A DNA stretch of 64,000 nt from Parapedobacter luteus (lineage in GTDB: Bacteria; Bacteroidota; Bacteroidia; Sphingobacteriales; Sphingobacteriaceae). A model generated the notes under the pieces. The model made no database searches. It was given only the letters and a program-made list of their open reading frames with translations, and had not been told where the DNA came from. The stretch is taken from positions 62,001 through 126,000 of the forward strand of contig NZ_FUYS01000005.1 of NCBI RefSeq assembly GCF_900168055.1, read 5' to 3'. Made by a program: the position numbers and the translations under genes. Shown piece by piece: positions 16,272 to 24,103 of the stretch (positions are counted from its first letter, which is position 1; each line of letters opens with the position of its first letter).

Positions 16272-18914
16272 CTACAATTTGATGCCTATGCTGAGTACCG
16301 CACGGCGCGACCACAGCGGATAATAACCTCCGTACATGCCGTATGTATAACTTTTTGCGTCAAACAGGTTGGTTACATTCAGCCGCGCAAAGAACGGCTG
16401 GAGCCGGTAACCAATGGATACATCCACAGTGGTATAGCTCGGGGCCTCCTGCGTGGGGAGGTTGTACCCGGTGGCGTAGTTCGAACTGCGGAAGGAATAG
16501 CCGGTCGACAGGTTGAGCCCGGCCAACGAACCGCTAAGGAACTCGTAGCCGGCCCATACATTGGCGATGAACTTGGGCGATCCGGGAAGCTGGTTGCCTG
16601 CCGGAAAAGCCGGATCGGCTACGATGGTGGCATCGATATAGGAGAAGGCTCCGTTGATGTAAACCTGGGGCAGGATACGGCCGTTGATGTCGAGCTCAAG
16701 CCCCTTGCTGCGGTGGTTCGCGCCGATGTAGGACGCTGTGCCGCTCTCGGGGCTGTAGTAGGTGTGCGCAAAGGTGGGCGGCTCCGTCAGGCCGCTGACG
16801 TACCCGCTGATATTTTTCTTGTCGATATGGAAGGCCGCCAGCGTGATACCCAGGTGGTCATTGAGTAGGCTGCTCTTGAGCCCCGCTTCATACTGGTGGG
16901 CGTCAGACGGGTCTAAGAGTTCGCCCGTGAAGCGGTTTTGGCCATTCATTTCAAACGAGTTGGTGTATGATGCAAAGGCAGACAGCCAAGGTACGGGCTT
17001 CACCAGAATGCCAAACCGGGGGTTGAAAATCGTCTGCTTATCGGGCAGGTATTGGTCCGGCACTACGCCCGTGGACCACGTGGAGGCGCGCTCTACGCGG
17101 TTTAGCCGTACACCCAGCAGAAACTGGAGCTTCTCGTCAAGCAGGGCGATCTGATCCTGCACGTAGACGCCAAGCCGCTTGCGCTGCGTGGAGGGGTCGC
17201 CGGGGGTGCCCTGGTTGTCCAGAATCAGTGTGGACTGCCCGTACACGGGGTGATAGAGGTTGATCGGCTTATCCAGCGTACCCCAACCGGATAACGACCG
17301 ATCCCGATCGTCATACAGGTACTCGCCGCCTACCAGCAGGTGGTGGTCCGTACTGCCCAGGGTGATGCGCCCAAGGACATCAACCGTACTGCCCCTGCCG
17401 CCGTATTGGCCGGTTTCGGAAGAATACGTGCGGTCAATATCGCCAGACTCCGTCAGGCTGGCAAGCGTGAATGACATCCACCCGTATTCGCGCGTGGCGT
17501 TGGTGTAATAGGTGACGTTGCGGAATTTCCATCGGTCGTTCAGCTGGTACTCCAGCGTTGAAAACAGGTTTTCGTCTGTATTCCGGTAAACGTTGGCCGG
17601 CTCGCCGAGGAAAGTAGCAAAACGCAGCCTGGACAGCCCGTCATAGGTGCCGTCTGGTGATATGATGCCCGGGTCGGTCGTGCGGGCATCGTTGTAGTAA
17701 ACGCCCTCGACGTTCCAGATGAGCTTGGGTGTGATTTTCCAGGTGATGGTAGGCGCAAACAAAAAGCTCCTGTTGTTGATTTCATCGCGGAAACTCTCCG
17801 ATTTTTCCAATGACGAGTTGAGCCGGAAGAGCACGGTCTTGCTGTCATTCAACGGCCCGGAAATGTCAACGGTGGGGCGGAAGAGATTATATTGGCCCAG
17901 CTTGAGCTCAAAACGTTTGTAATTGTAGTCAAGCGGCTTTTTCGTGACGAGGTTCATCACCGACCCAGGCGCAATGTCGCCGTACTGAATGGAGGCAGGC
18001 CCTTTTAATACGTCTATCTGTTCGATGTTATCGCCGTAAAGTTGGCCTGCCGAGTTGGTCACCGCTACGCCGTTGCGCATGATGTTCAGGCCGAAACCCC
18101 GGCCGGTGAACGTGTCGTACCCGCCTGCGAAGCTGCTGGCGTAGGTGACGCCGCTGACGCTGCTGACCGCTTCGCGGATGGAGGTGATCTGGCGCTGCTC
18201 CAGAAGTGATTGGTCAATAATCTGCACCATCATGGGCAGGTTTTCCAGCGGCACGTCAGATTTGGTAACCGACGACGTGAAGCGCTTCTGACCGGTGACG
18301 ACCACCTCCTGCAAGGACTGGGCATTTTCGTCGAGCACAAAATCGGCTTTCGCCGCACCGCCGGGAGCGAGGTATACCTGCTTCCTCACCGGCGTCAGCC
18401 CCACGTAGCTCGCCACGATGATATGGTCGCCGGATTCGACGTTTTCCAATCGGTAGCGGCCCTGCTCGTCTGTCCGCGCCGACCGACCCCCACGGATGGC
18501 TACCGTCACCAAGGCCGCCGGCTGCCCATCGTTGGTCATGACCATGCCGCTGACAGTACCCTTGCCCCGTGACGGCTGCAGGGTGATGCGGTTGCCTGTT
18601 ACCTCCAGCTGGCGCACCGCATCGCCGAGCAGGTCTGCAAGGATAGCTTCCAACGGTTGGTTCTGGTAACGCAAGGACACCTTCCGATCGGTATCCAGCA
18701 GGTCAGGGCTGTAGATAAACGTGCAGCCCGCCTCAGCCTCCAAGGAGGCCAGCGCCTGCGCCAGGGTGGTCTCCGCCCGCTGGATACTGATACGTTTTTG
18801 AAGGATGGTTGACTGTGCATAGCTGGCAGCGGCACAAAGCAGGGCCGCCGAGAGAATTGCTAGCGTTTTGGCCGTAATTGATACGTACGAATGGTTGAAT
18901 CGTAAAAAGTTCAT
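16272..18914 (-). CDS. FecA-type TonB-dependent siderophore receptor with STN signalling domain
   Basis: An 880-residue outer-membrane receptor. After a signal peptide (LSAALLCAAASYAQS) comes an STN domain (about 35-110), which touches FecR when ligand is bound, then a CarboxypepD_reg-like domain (about 115-190). The plug opens with EVVVTGQKRFTSSVTKSDVP, and VLKGPASIQYGDIAPGSVMNLVTKKP marks its end. The rest is a siderophore-receptor barrel ending in SIGIKL. The chosen ATG gives MNFLRFNHSYV just before the signal peptide; 26 further codons upstream are open but lie in the leader. With the sigma and FecR genes upstream it forms a Fec-like transmembrane relay. The plug looks FhuA-like rather than SusC-like, so a siderophore ligand is more likely than a glycan. 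Confidence 0.92.
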   Translation of the reverse strand: MNFLRFNHSYVSITAKTLAILSAALLCAAASYAQSTILQKRISIQRAETTLAQALASLEAEAGCTFIYSPDLLDTDRKVSLRYQNQPLEAILADLLGDAVRQLEVTGNRITLQPSRGKGTVSGMVMTNDGQPAALVTVAIRGGRSARTDEQGRYRLENVESGDHIIVASYVGLTPVRKQVYLAPGGAAKADFVLDENAQSLQEVVVTGQKRFTSSVTKSDVPLENLPMMVQIIDQSLLEQRQITSIREAVSSVSGVTYASSFAGGYDTFTGRGFGLNIMRNGVAVTNSAGQLYGDNIEQIDVLKGPASIQYGDIAPGSVMNLVTKKPLDYNYKRFELKLGQYNLFRPTVDISGPLNDSKTVLFRLNSSLEKSESFRDEINNRSFLFAPTITWKITPKLIWNVEGVYYNDARTTDPGIISPDGTYDGLSRLRFATFLGEPANVYRNTDENLFSTLEYQLNDRWKFRNVTYYTNATREYGWMSFTLASLTESGDIDRTYSSETGQYGGRGSTVDVLGRITLGSTDHHLLVGGEYLYDDRDRSLSGWGTLDKPINLYHPVYGQSTLILDNQGTPGDPSTQRKRLGVYVQDQIALLDEKLQFLLGVRLNRVERASTWSTGVVPDQYLPDKQTIFNPRFGILVKPVPWLSAFASYTNSFEMNGQNRFTGELLDPSDAHQYEAGLKSSLLNDHLGITLAAFHIDKKNISGYVSGLTEPPTFAHTYYSPESGTASYIGANHRSKGLELDINGRILPQVYINGAFSYIDATIVADPAFPAGNQLPGSPKFIANVWAGYEFLSGSLAGLNLSTGYSFRSSNYATGYNLPTQEAPSYTTVDVSIGYRLQPFFARLNVTNLFDAKSYTYGMYGGYYPLWSRRAVLSIGIKL

Positions 18915-19005
18915 ATTTTTGAGACAATGTGATTGAATAGCGTTGTTCGATTGCAGTTCTTCCCGATGGACTTTGTTTGGCGACGGGTTCATCGGGTTAT
19001 TTTTT
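18914..19005 (+). ncRNA. Candidate antisense RNA to the siderophore receptor leader
   Basis: On the strand opposite the receptor mRNA, TATTTTTG (18914-18921) matches the -7 consensus and overlaps the receptor start codon; TTG at 18894-18896 is a possible -33. A transcript starting near 18928 would run 78 nt to a perfect 7-bp hairpin (CCCGATG 18962-18968, CATCGGG 18990-18996) followed by TTATTTTTT. The same layout recurs at 27535 and 35521. The A-rich ribosome entry site of the receptor gene can mimic the -7 motif, so the hairpin with T-run is the stronger part of the evidence. Confidence 0.45.
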
Positions 19006-19013
19006 GGTGTCGG

Positions 19014-20015
19014 TTACTTGTACAAAATTACCTCCTTGTCTTTGATCGTGTATTGGATGTCCAGCGCGAAGGCCAGATCGTGCAGCACGGTGGAGAGCGG
19101 CGCATTGTCAAAGCGTGCTTTGATACGGTAGCCGGCCAGCCCGCCGTCCTTCAGCGTAAACCGGACGCCATACCAGCGCTCCAGCTCGGGGATCGCCTCC
19201 GCCAGCCGAACCGCGTTGAAAAAGAGTGTTCCCTGTGTCCATCCGGTGAAATCGGCGCTGTTGACTGTGGCGTGATCCATAGCATCCCCGGTGAATATGC
19301 CCTGCATGTTGGCCGTCAGCAGGAGGGTATCTGCCACTCCTTCGGCGGAAAAACGCACCCGGCCTTCTTCGACCGTCACGCAGATGCCCAAGCCCGCTTG
19401 CTCCCGCACGTTGAAGCGCGTGCCCAGCACCTGCACCTGTGTTTTTCCAAACGAGACAATGAAAGGCCGGTCTGCATCGTTCATGACATCAAAATAGCCT
19501 TCGCCTGCGAGCACGACGTGGCGCTGATCTTCGTCAAAACGGGCTGGATAACGGAGGGTACTCCCCGCATTGAGATGCACCGTGGTGCCATCAGGCAGTG
19601 TGAGCTTCGTTTTGCGGCCGTGGGGCACGTCATGCCGCACGTATGCCGACAGCGCGGTGCGGCGCGGCTGGGTGGGCAGCTGCCCCCAATACAGCAAAAG
19701 TGACACCGTAAACAGCACGGTAGCCGCCACGGAAAACCGGAGCCACAACCGGCGTTTCGCCGAACGTCTGCGGGGTGTGGATGGCTCCGGGATTTCGTCC
19801 GGCCGCGGGGCGGATGCCTCGTCAGGTTGGCCAGCCACCTCATCGGTAATGCGTTGCCAAAGGGTACCGTGTAGCGCTTGCTCGCCATCGGGCGCCCGTA
19901 AGGGGTATGCTTCATCGGGCGTACCCGCGGCCATCCATGCCTCCACGGCAGCCCGCTCCTCGGGCGTGCAATGTCCGGACCAGTATTTTTCAAGCAAATG
20001 GCGATCAACCCGCAT
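19014..20015 (-). CDS. FecR-family anti-sigma factor / sigma regulator (iron locus)
   Basis: A 333-residue single-pass inner-membrane protein that holds the cognate ECF sigma factor and releases it when the loaded receptor signals through its STN domain. The cytoplasmic N-terminal part (about 1-90, YWSGHCTPEERAAVEAWM) precedes one membrane helix (about 95-117, FSVAATVLFTVSLLLYWG). The periplasmic FecR domain (VPHGRKTKLTLPDGTTVHLNAGSTLRYP ... VVLAGEGYFDV ... VLGTRFNV) and a C-terminal DUF4974-like part follow. It lies between the sigma gene and the receptor, the usual order in this phylum. Confidence 0.93.
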   Translation of the reverse strand: MRVDRHLLEKYWSGHCTPEERAAVEAWMAAGTPDEAYPLRAPDGEQALHGTLWQRITDEVAGQPDEASAPRPDEIPEPSTPRRRSAKRRLWLRFSVAATVLFTVSLLLYWGQLPTQPRRTALSAYVRHDVPHGRKTKLTLPDGTTVHLNAGSTLRYPARFDEDQRHVVLAGEGYFDVMNDADRPFIVSFGKTQVQVLGTRFNVREQAGLGICVTVEEGRVRFSAEGVADTLLLTANMQGIFTGDAMDHATVNSADFTGWTQGTLFFNAVRLAEAIPELERWYGVRFTLKDGGLAGYRIKARFDNAPLSTVLHDLAFALDIQYTIKDKEVILYK

Positions 20016-20078
20016 GGAGCCTTTTTTACCACCAGTCGGGAATGAAGACCGATACCCTTAGCCGCACATGAAAAAATG

Positions 20079-20636
20079 TTATTTTTTCTTCGGCGGCGGG
20101 AGTTCAAGGTTGTCCTTGATGTATCCCAGTGCCTTCGTCAAGTGGGCTTCAACGGTCTTTTCGGAGATTGATAGCTGTGACGCGATTTCGCGGTTGGTAA
20201 GGCCGCTATTGCGGCTGAGCGTATAGACCTGCTTGCACCGGCAGGGCAATCGGTTGACCAGCCCGTCTACAAAATGATCAAGATCGTTGTAATGGATGGT
20301 CTCTTCGGTATTGTTCACCGCTTCGCAGAATCCCGAGCTGATGCAGTCATCGCGGCGCTGCCGCTTATACTTTTCGCGGAAATAATCGCTGATTTTCATC
20401 CGCGCCGCGCGGAACAGGTAATATTCGATGCTAACATGGATGTGCAGCTCGCTGCGGCGCCGCCATAAAGAAAGGTAAATATCCTGTACAATGTCCAAAG
20501 CAGCCTGGTCGTCGTCCGTATGGTGCTGGCAAAAAGCCAACAGGCGCTTCCAATACAAGTCGAAAAGCAGCCGGAAGTCTGCCTCACTCAAGGAAACATG
20601 ATGTTGTTCTTCGTTAACCGGCCTGTCGTTGTCCAT
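20079..20636 (-). CDS. ECF RNA polymerase sigma factor (FecI-like, iron locus)
   Basis: A 185-residue sigma-70 family factor of the ECF type. Region 2 (about 25-95: FDLYWKRLLAFCQHH...ALDIVQDIYLSLWRRR) is joined by a short linker to region 4 (about 120-178: LPCRCKQVYTLSRNSGLTNREIASQLSISEKTVEAHLTKAL). I chose ATG 20636 (MDNDRPVNEE); an upstream TTG adds two residues. It is the first gene of the four-gene iron operon, so its promoter at 20660-20690 and the dyad overlapping it should set iron control of the whole system. Confidence 0.93.
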   Translation of the reverse strand: MDNDRPVNEEQHHVSLSEADFRLLFDLYWKRLLAFCQHHTDDDQAALDIVQDIYLSLWRRRSELHIHVSIEYYLFRAARMKISDYFREKYKRQRRDDCISSGFCEAVNNTEETIHYNDLDHFVDGLVNRLPCRCKQVYTLSRNSGLTNREIASQLSISEKTVEAHLTKALGYIKDNLELPPPKKK

Positions 20637-20659
20637 AAACAACCATTTCTATAGTGCCG

Positions 20660-20701
20660 CAAAGCTACTAAATATTGTTGTTAATTGAAACGAGTCTAAA
20701 T
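20660..20701 (-). promoter_or_regulatory. Promoter of the iron operon with an overlapping Fur-like dyad
   Basis: Read on the minus strand, TTTC, a 19-bp spacer and TAGCTTTG (complement of 20660-20667) form the promoter. ATTTAGA-CTCG-TTTCAAT (complement of 20684-20701) is an imperfect dyad whose second half covers the -33 element. The ATTTAGA/TCTAAAT half-site resembles Fur sites I recall from Bacteroidota, so iron repression is proposed. Confidence 0.45.
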
Positions 20702-20883
20702 AAGCAATACATTTATTCTCATTTGCAGGGACTGGTAGGCTTCGTCGACTATGCCACACAGGCATCGGTGGTCCCGGGCGGTGGCTTTGCAATCCATATG
20801 GTCTAAAAACAATAAGGCCACAGCCATTCCACGTCAACCGCAGCTTGGCCATGGCCCTGGCAGGGCAATAAAGCAGCGGCCCG

Positions 20884-22149
20884 CTACTTGCCGAAGTGTT
20901 TATCGGCAAAATCCAGGAAGCGCAACCAGTCGTACAGGGTCACATCGTGTTTGCCTGCGCGTATGTGATAGCCGATGTCTTTCATGATCGGCGCATGAAG
21001 GCCCGGCATTTCGCTGGATTCCAATCCTTTAAGCCCATACAGGTGGTACACCGGACTGGCATGGTAAGCGGCCAGGTATTCGCCCTTGGGGTCTGCCCAC
21101 CTGTCTTCCACGGCACTCGCTACATAGACTGCCCGCGGGGCCACCAATGCGATTAATTGATGCTGATCGAACGGCCGCTCCTGCTCCTTACCCCGGTATT
21201 GATTAAAAGCAGGGCAAAACCATGCCGGTTGGATGCTGCTCACCCGGGCGATGCTCTCCCCGTATTCGCGCCGCGACAGGGCGGCACCGCCTTCACCGGA
21301 GTCGTTGGAAATCACCACCTTAAACCGAGTGTCCTGCACACCTGCCCATAAGGCGGCTTTGCCTTGCCTGGAGTGGCCCATGATCGCAATTTTGCCCGTA
21401 TCAACGCGCGGTTCGGCGGCAAGATAATCGACGATGCGGCTGGACCCCCACGCCCAGGCGCCGATAGCCTGCCATTCATCCGGTGCTTCGGGCGCCGCGC
21501 CGTAGCCCTTGAACAGGGATACCACGCTGTGGTCCTTCAGGCCGGGTTTGTCAGGAAAAATATCATGATAGCACATCGTAGCCACCGCATACCCGCGGTC
21601 GATGATGTCTTCGTAAGGCCACCTGCTTGCCTGGCAGCCGCGTTCCCAATCGGGGTGCCCCGGCTCCTTCACCAGGGCGAAGTTGTCTGAATACAGAATG
21701 GTGGTATCGAGCATTGTGCTATGGTTGCCCTTGAAGTTATAACCGACAAACACGGGGACTTTTGCCGTGGCGTTGTTCGGTATCACCAGCAGCAACAGCG
21801 TCTCGAGCTTCTTCTGGCCATTGCTGAAAATCAGTTTTACCTGCTTGCTCGTAGCCTTGCCTCCCAATGCCGCTGTATTTTCGGTCAGCAGTTCATAGCT
21901 TACGCCAACGCCCGAATCATCGGGCGTACGGCCGTACATCTGCGAAGCGAAAAGTTCCAGCAATTCTGGCCGCCGCAGTTGTTCCCATTGGCGCGCAGTG
22001 GTAATGGTCTTGCCTGCTGAAGTGACCAGGAGTTCGGGGAGCACGTAATCGGGCACCTTCGACTCGTCGTAGTTGATTTGGTCTTGCTGGGCTTGCAATG
22101 TAGCGCAAGTTAGCATGCTTATAAGCATTGCGATTACATTCGTTTTCAT
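20884..22149 (-). CDS. CE15 glucuronoyl esterase (4-O-methyl-glucuronoyl methylesterase)
   Basis: Cleaves ester bonds between glucuronic acid side chains of xylan and lignin alcohols, or model methyl esters. The start chosen gives a signal peptide MKTNVIAMLISMLTCATLQA; another ATG lies 12 bp upstream. The alpha/beta-hydrolase core carries the CE15 nucleophile motif GHSRQGKAALWA (Ser about 260), the following RFKVVISNDSGEGGAALSRREYGES block and a C-terminal catalytic His (GKHDVTLYDW, about 401). Length (421 aa) is that of a single-domain bacterial CE15. It is the last gene of PUL 2, 64 bp after the SusD gene with a strong hairpin between. It complements the GH10/GH2 enzymes 8 kb away and suggests that glucuronoxylan is the target. 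Confidence 0.9.
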   Translation of the reverse strand: MKTNVIAMLISMLTCATLQAQQDQINYDESKVPDYVLPELLVTSAGKTITTARQWEQLRRPELLELFASQMYGRTPDDSGVGVSYELLTENTAALGGKATSKQVKLIFSNGQKKLETLLLLVIPNNATAKVPVFVGYNFKGNHSTMLDTTILYSDNFALVKEPGHPDWERGCQASRWPYEDIIDRGYAVATMCYHDIFPDKPGLKDHSVVSLFKGYGAAPEAPDEWQAIGAWAWGSSRIVDYLAAEPRVDTGKIAIMGHSRQGKAALWAGVQDTRFKVVISNDSGEGGAALSRREYGESIARVSSIQPAWFCPAFNQYRGKEQERPFDQHQLIALVAPRAVYVASAVEDRWADPKGEYLAAYHASPVYHLYGLKGLESSEMPGLHAPIMKDIGYHIRAGKHDVTLYDWLRFLDFADKHFGK

Positions 22150-22175
22150 TCGTAAATACATCTAAATCAAAAGTG

Positions 22176-22199
22176 AAGCCGTGAACAACGTCACGGCTT
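22176..22199 (-). terminator. Hairpin between susD and the CE15 gene
   Basis: AAGCCGTGA and TCACGGCTT form a perfect 9-bp stem with a 6-nt loop, starting 14 bp after the susD stop. No continuous T-run follows, so partial termination or 3'-end protection that lowers expression of the esterase relative to SusCD is plausible. Confidence 0.5.
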
Positions 22200-22213
22200 G
22201 TAAATTACACATT

Positions 22214-24079
22214 TTAAGGCGCCAAATCCAGCCGTGCTGCAGGCACGTTGTTCTCGGCACCCGGATAACCGATATTTTGATTGATCACCCCCTTCGTATT
22301 GGCATTAATTGCCGCCGCGGGAACCGGCCATAAGATGTGGTGTACACTGAGTTTATACTCCGCCCATCGATGCTTGATGCCTTTGTTGTAAAAATTGTTT
22401 TTGGAGATCACCCAGTCATAATAGAAATTATATCCCTCCTGCTTGACATTGGACCCTGCACCACCAGGGCCGGATAGCCGATCCAAGGAATAGGTACGAC
22501 CGAAATATTCGCACACCTTACCGGTTTTTGCATAGGTATATGCAATGCGTGTCAGCTCGATGTGCCTGTTTTCTTCGAAATAGAGCTCCCTTGCCCGTTC
22601 ATCCACAATGGCTCCGATATGAACGTCTCCCGCGGTCAAGGCATCCGCGCCGGCACGCCGCCGGACAATGTTGAGCGCCTCGGCGGCCAATGCGTTTTCG
22701 CCCTTCCAATAATGAGCTTCGGCGATCAACAGGTAAACTTCTGCCGACCGGTAAATATACATCGGCGTTTCCCCGCCCCAATACCAATCCGCGGACAATG
22801 GATCAGGCACAAAGGTCTTAAAATGGGGCCATTGGTACCAAGCCCGGATGGAATCTTCAACAGACATCGCCGGATTCTTAATCAGGTGCTGCCCATAGTA
22901 CGGGTTGCCGCGGCTCTTCAATGCCGGATCATTGTACCAAAGATCGGCCGGGCTTATCCAGCTGTCTCGGTTGTACACCCCGCGCATATCCCCGCGCTCT
23001 TTGTCCGTCCATAGCGTATATTGGTAATAGTTGGTAGAGCGGGCTCTCCCTATGCCGCGTCCGTAGGTGGTGTTGATGTCGTACTGGGGCTCTACGTTGG
23101 GTGTGTAGACAATACCGGTAGCACCGTCGGGGGTAGTCACCCCTATGATACGCGGCAGCAGTTGACGCATGAGCTGGGACCTCACCGAACCTTGAACACC
23201 GGGATACGAAACGATATACATAAGCCCTTCGGTATTCGATGCGTCAAGCTTGGCCTCCACCGAATGCAGGTCATGCATCAAATTGGTGTTGGGCTTGGTC
23301 GCATTGGACGTAAACCGCTGGGTCATCAACGGATGTGAAGCCACTATCTCCCGGCCGATCGAAATGGCTTGATCAAATTCGCCCAGGGCAATGTTTATTT
23401 TGATTAACAGCGTGCCGATAGCACTTTTGCTGACGCGCCCGCGATCGACGGCGTCGGGGACTACCGTGTAGGCCCATTCAAGCTGTTGCTTGAGGAATGC
23501 CAGAATATCCCACCGGTCGGTGGTATAATAATCGGTACGCGCTTCGGTGACTTCATTGGAGATAAACGGTACGTCACCAAACTGATGCACCAGCTTGTAA
23601 TACCAATACGCCCGGTGGAAATAAGCTTGCCCAAGGATGCGGTCGCGTTCTGCATCACTTCCAAAAACTCCCTGGTCGATACGGGATATAATGATATTCG
23701 CATACTGGATTGCTTTGTAGCCGTTGGTCCAGTACCAGCCCACGCGCGTGAAATCGGTATTGTTTAAATTGGCATCGGGCAGGAGCGAAATGTCGATATC
23801 CATTTGTGGCCCGGCTTTGTCAGTAGTGCCTTCTACGGCGATATCCGAAAGTATCATTTCGGTAAGTGCCGCCATGCCATCGCCATTATATTCGCTGAAC
23901 ATCACCTTTTCGCAAGCTGCGAGTGCGGATTCAAACCCCTGCGCATCAACGAAGGTGTTTTCTGGCGTGTAGAAAGATAGTGGATTGGGATCCAACCAAT
24001 CTTTGTTGCATCCGGTCAACAATGTCAATCCGGCTATCGACGTGACAGCGTATCGCTTTATCTTATTATATGTGATCAT
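22214..24079 (-). CDS. SusD/RagB-like lipoprotein (PUL 2)
   Basis: A 621-residue surface glycan-binding lipoprotein partner of the SusC at 24104. The lipoprotein signal KRYAVTSIAGLTLLTGC is followed by NKDWLDPNPLSFYTPENTF, the typical N-terminal SusD pattern. Further marks are the helical region RILGQAYFHRAYWYYKLVHQFGDVPF, the late YIYRSAEVYLLIAEAHYWKG and the C-terminal ILWPVPAAAINAN...NQNIGYPG. It is somewhat longer than average, like SusDs for branched plant polysaccharides. It lies 24 bp after susC, so the two are co-transcribed. Confidence 0.95.
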   Translation of the reverse strand: MITYNKIKRYAVTSIAGLTLLTGCNKDWLDPNPLSFYTPENTFVDAQGFESALAACEKVMFSEYNGDGMAALTEMILSDIAVEGTTDKAGPQMDIDISLLPDANLNNTDFTRVGWYWTNGYKAIQYANIIISRIDQGVFGSDAERDRILGQAYFHRAYWYYKLVHQFGDVPFISNEVTEARTDYYTTDRWDILAFLKQQLEWAYTVVPDAVDRGRVSKSAIGTLLIKINIALGEFDQAISIGREIVASHPLMTQRFTSNATKPNTNLMHDLHSVEAKLDASNTEGLMYIVSYPGVQGSVRSQLMRQLLPRIIGVTTPDGATGIVYTPNVEPQYDINTTYGRGIGRARSTNYYQYTLWTDKERGDMRGVYNRDSWISPADLWYNDPALKSRGNPYYGQHLIKNPAMSVEDSIRAWYQWPHFKTFVPDPLSADWYWGGETPMYIYRSAEVYLLIAEAHYWKGENALAAEALNIVRRRAGADALTAGDVHIGAIVDERARELYFEENRHIELTRIAYTYAKTGKVCEYFGRTYSLDRLSGPGGAGSNVKQEGYNFYYDWVISKNNFYNKGIKHRWAEYKLSVHHILWPVPAAAINANTKGVINQNIGYPGAENNVPAARLDLAP

Positions 24080-24103
24080 ATGAGCTTTGACTAAATCGGT
24101 AAA

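Noticed and set aside
20840-20883. Terminator after the CE15 gene (GCCCTG/CAGGGC hairpin)
   Set aside because: Stem of only six pairs with a one-base loop and no T-run in the minus direction; not convincing.
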